Source: CANLBN01 sp047629215 (GTDB lineage Bacteria > Pseudomonadota > Gammaproteobacteria > Pseudomonadales > Cellvibrionaceae). From it: DNA of 16,468 bases. Under the pieces are notes generated by a model, which worked only from the letters and a program-made list of their open reading frames with translations, had not been told where the DNA came from and ran no database searches. Numbering within the stretch: the first letter of the stretch is position 1; each line of letters starts with the position of its first letter. Positions 15,183 to 16,468 of the stretch are shown here, piece by piece. The stretch is from contig JBLHWO010000063.1 of assembly GCA_047629215.1 (NCBI GenBank), positions 1-16,468 on the forward strand, read 5' to 3'. A program made the translations under genes and the position numbers.

Positions 15183-15228
15183 CCTTAGCTAAGGCCGTGT
15201 AGGCGATATACCCTCCCTCCATGGAGGG
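15183..15228. repeat. Pair of short perfect palindromes in the mreB-mreC gap
   Basis: CCTTAGCTAAGG (15183-15194) and CCCTCCATGGAGGG (15215-15228) are both exact palindromes 20 bases apart. The hairpin element beside yhdP also contains CCATGG and CCTTGGCT/AGCCAAGG words, and in both places a copy of the longer intergenic repeat follows. They may be parts of one composite repeat. They lie upstream of the possible mreCD promoter on the minus strand and downstream of mreB. Confidence 0.45.
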
Positions 15229-15274
15229 CACCAGGACACGTAGAAAATGCACGGAAAGAGGGGACTGATATTAA

Positions 15275-15342
15275 TATGAGACTGATCGCGTACATTTCTC
15301 CTCGGCGCCCCCTTCTGGAGTAAACCCGTATGGGAGTACAAG
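15275..15342. repeat. Intergenic repeat, copy B (downstream of mreB)
   Basis: This is the counterpart of 9167-9236. Shared blocks are TCCTCGGC (15299-15306), a C-run, GTAAAC (15320-15325) and ATGGGAGTA (15330-15338). It begins 14 bases past the mreB stop on the minus strand. It accounts for part of the 416-base mreB-mreC gap (14941-15356). The rest of that gap holds the palindromes and promoter listed separately, and no gene I can support. Confidence 0.5.
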
Positions 15343-15356
15343 ATTCACCCATAAAG

Positions 15357-16397
15357 TTAGTCTTCTAGGAAACCCATGACCTTACTATCCATCCAACCCA
15401 TCGCAATACCACCACCGCGGGCTACACAGGTCAATGGGTCATCGGCAACGATCACGGGCAAACCCGTTTCTTCCGATAATAATTGATCGATATCTCTCAG
15501 CAATGCGCCACCACCGGTTAAAACAATACCGCTCTCGGCAATATCTGATGCTAGTTCAGGTGGAGACTGCTCTAAGGCACTTTTAACGGCTTGAACGATA
15601 CCCGCTAAAGCCTCTTGGAGGGCTTCTAATACTTCGCCGCTGCTCAGTGTAAAGCTACGAGGAACGCCCTCCGCTAGATTACGACCGCGAACATCGATAT
15701 CTCTCGCTTCGCTGCCGACATAAGCACAACCAATCTCTTGCTTAATACGCTCTGCGGTTGCATCACCAATGACGGTACCGTAATTACGTCGTACATAATT
15801 GACGATGGCCTCGTCAAATCGATCACCACCGATACGAACAGAATCGGAGTAAACCACACCGTTTAACGAAAGAACGGCGATTTCAGTCGTGCCACCACCG
15901 ATATCTACAACCATTGACCCACTGGCTTCGGATACTCTTAGCCCGGCTCCAATTGCCGCTGCTCTAGGCTCTTCTATTAAGCGAACTTCTCGAGCCCCTG
16001 CACCTATAGCAGATTCACGAATGGCTCGTTTTTCCACTTCGGTGGACAAACAAGGAACACAAACCAACACCCTAGGACTCGGCTGAAACCAGCTATTCTC
16101 ATGAACCTTGCGCATAAAATGCTGCAACATCTTTTCAGTCACCTGGAAGTCAGCAATAACACCATCTTTTAGAGGCCGAATGGCGGTAATATTTCCAGGA
16201 GTACGTCCGAGCATCCGCTTAGCTTCAACACCGACTGCTTCAACCAATTTTTGGCCATTATGATGACGAATAGCCACTACAGAGGGCTCATTTAAAACAA
16301 TGCCTTTTTCACGGACATAAATCAGTGTGTTTGCAGTACCAAGATCAATGGATAAATCATTCGAAAATAAGCCACGGAGGCGTTTGGGAATTAACAT
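15357..16397 (-). CDS. mreB: Rod shape-determining actin-like protein MreB
   Basis: MreB is the bacterial actin that forms membrane-bound filaments and guides the elongation machinery. The 346-residue protein is full length. Actin-fold motifs are in place: phosphate-1 loop SIDLGTANTLIYV at 16-28, LNEPSVVAI at 35-43, connect-1 region IEEPRAAAIGAGL at 141-153, phosphate-2 loop VDIGGGTTEIAVLS at 164-177, GGDRFDEAIVNYVRRNYG, the RGRNLAEGVPRSFTLSS block and the adenosine motif LTGGGALLRDID, then DDPLTCVARGGG. Near residues 145 and 154 it has Arg where E. coli MreB has Met and Pro (EEPMAAAIGAGLP). It is upstream of mreC in transcription order, but the 416-base gap suggests mreC may have its own promoter. 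Only 71 bases of upstream DNA are visible, with no promoter I would defend. Confidence 0.97.
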   Translation of the reverse strand: MLIPKRLRGLFSNDLSIDLGTANTLIYVREKGIVLNEPSVVAIRHHNGQKLVEAVGVEAKRMLGRTPGNITAIRPLKDGVIADFQVTEKMLQHFMRKVHENSWFQPSPRVLVCVPCLSTEVEKRAIRESAIGAGAREVRLIEEPRAAAIGAGLRVSEASGSMVVDIGGGTTEIAVLSLNGVVYSDSVRIGGDRFDEAIVNYVRRNYGTVIGDATAERIKQEIGCAYVGSEARDIDVRGRNLAEGVPRSFTLSSGEVLEALQEALAGIVQAVKSALEQSPPELASDIAESGIVLTGGGALLRDIDQLLSEETGLPVIVADDPLTCVARGGGIAMGWMDSKVMGFLED

Positions 16398-16468
16398 GGA
16401 GTTATTTTTACCTAACAGTATTTTGTTTTATTTGTAGCGTGAATTAACATGGTATTTTAGAGATGATG

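Noticed and set aside
14993..15202. 69-codon plus-strand open frame in the mreB-mreC gap
   Set aside because: No recognisable domain, composition unlike the real genes, and it ends in palindromic repeat DNA.
1..16468. A novel defence, mobile or biosynthetic system in the window
   Set aside because: Every sizeable intact reading frame belongs to a known housekeeping family. No CRISPR repeats, transposase, integrase, toxin-antitoxin pair or unknown multigene cluster was found.

Overview
The window is a bacterial chromosome segment of roughly 42-44% GC (estimated by eye). It carries the conserved gammaproteobacterial block that links lipopolysaccharide export (kdsD-lptCAB), sigma-54 and the nitrogen-type phosphotransferase genes (rpoN-ptsN-rapZ-ptsO), and the cell-shape genes (mreBCD) with yhdP. 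RapZ, LptC, DarP and YhdP together, and this gene order, point to a gammaproteobacterium. The arrangement resembles Pseudomonas and marine Cellvibrionales-like relatives; this placement is inference, since no search was possible.

Layout. The plus strand starts with the last 36 codons of a membrane protein that looks like the YrbG Ca2+/Na+ exchanger (1-111). Then come kdsD (183-1181), a wrecked kdsC remnant (about 1185-1490), lptC (1521-2114), lptA (2101-2634), lptB (2668-3393), rpoN (3591-5114), ptsN (5276-5719), rapZ (5795-6649), ptsO (6646-6915), mgtE (7028-8410) and darP/yjgA (8425-8979). The minus strand then carries yhdP (9304-13233), mreD (13628-14098), mreC (14095 to about 14940) and mreB (15357-16397). 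darP and yhdP converge on a non-coding stretch containing a perfect 21-bp-arm palindrome and a second large hairpin.

How the genes work together. KdsD makes arabinose 5-phosphate for Kdo, the inner-core sugar of LPS. LptB, LptC and LptA are the ATPase, inner-membrane anchor and periplasmic bridge of the LPS transporter. RpoN is sigma-54. PtsN and PtsO are the terminal components of the nitrogen phosphotransferase system, and RapZ links cell-wall precursor supply to RNA regulation in relatives. MreBCD set rod shape, and YhdP is an AsmA-like envelope protein implicated in phospholipid transport. The region is thus mostly an envelope-biogenesis island.

What stands out is erosion, not a new system. 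kdsC has several frame changes and has lost its C-terminal half. hpf is absent between rpoN and ptsN. Genes that relatives usually carry between darP and yhdP (nitrilase-like, tldD) and between yhdP and mreD (rng, maf) are absent, leaving non-coding gaps of 324 and 394 bp. The 416-bp mreB-mreC gap and the yhdP 3' gap share an intergenic repeat. mreC has no standard start codon at the position its homology requires. Together these fit a genome under relaxed selection, such as a host-associated lineage, but the window alone cannot prove that. I found no CRISPR array, tRNA, rRNA, insertion sequence or phage gene, and no previously undescribed multigene system.
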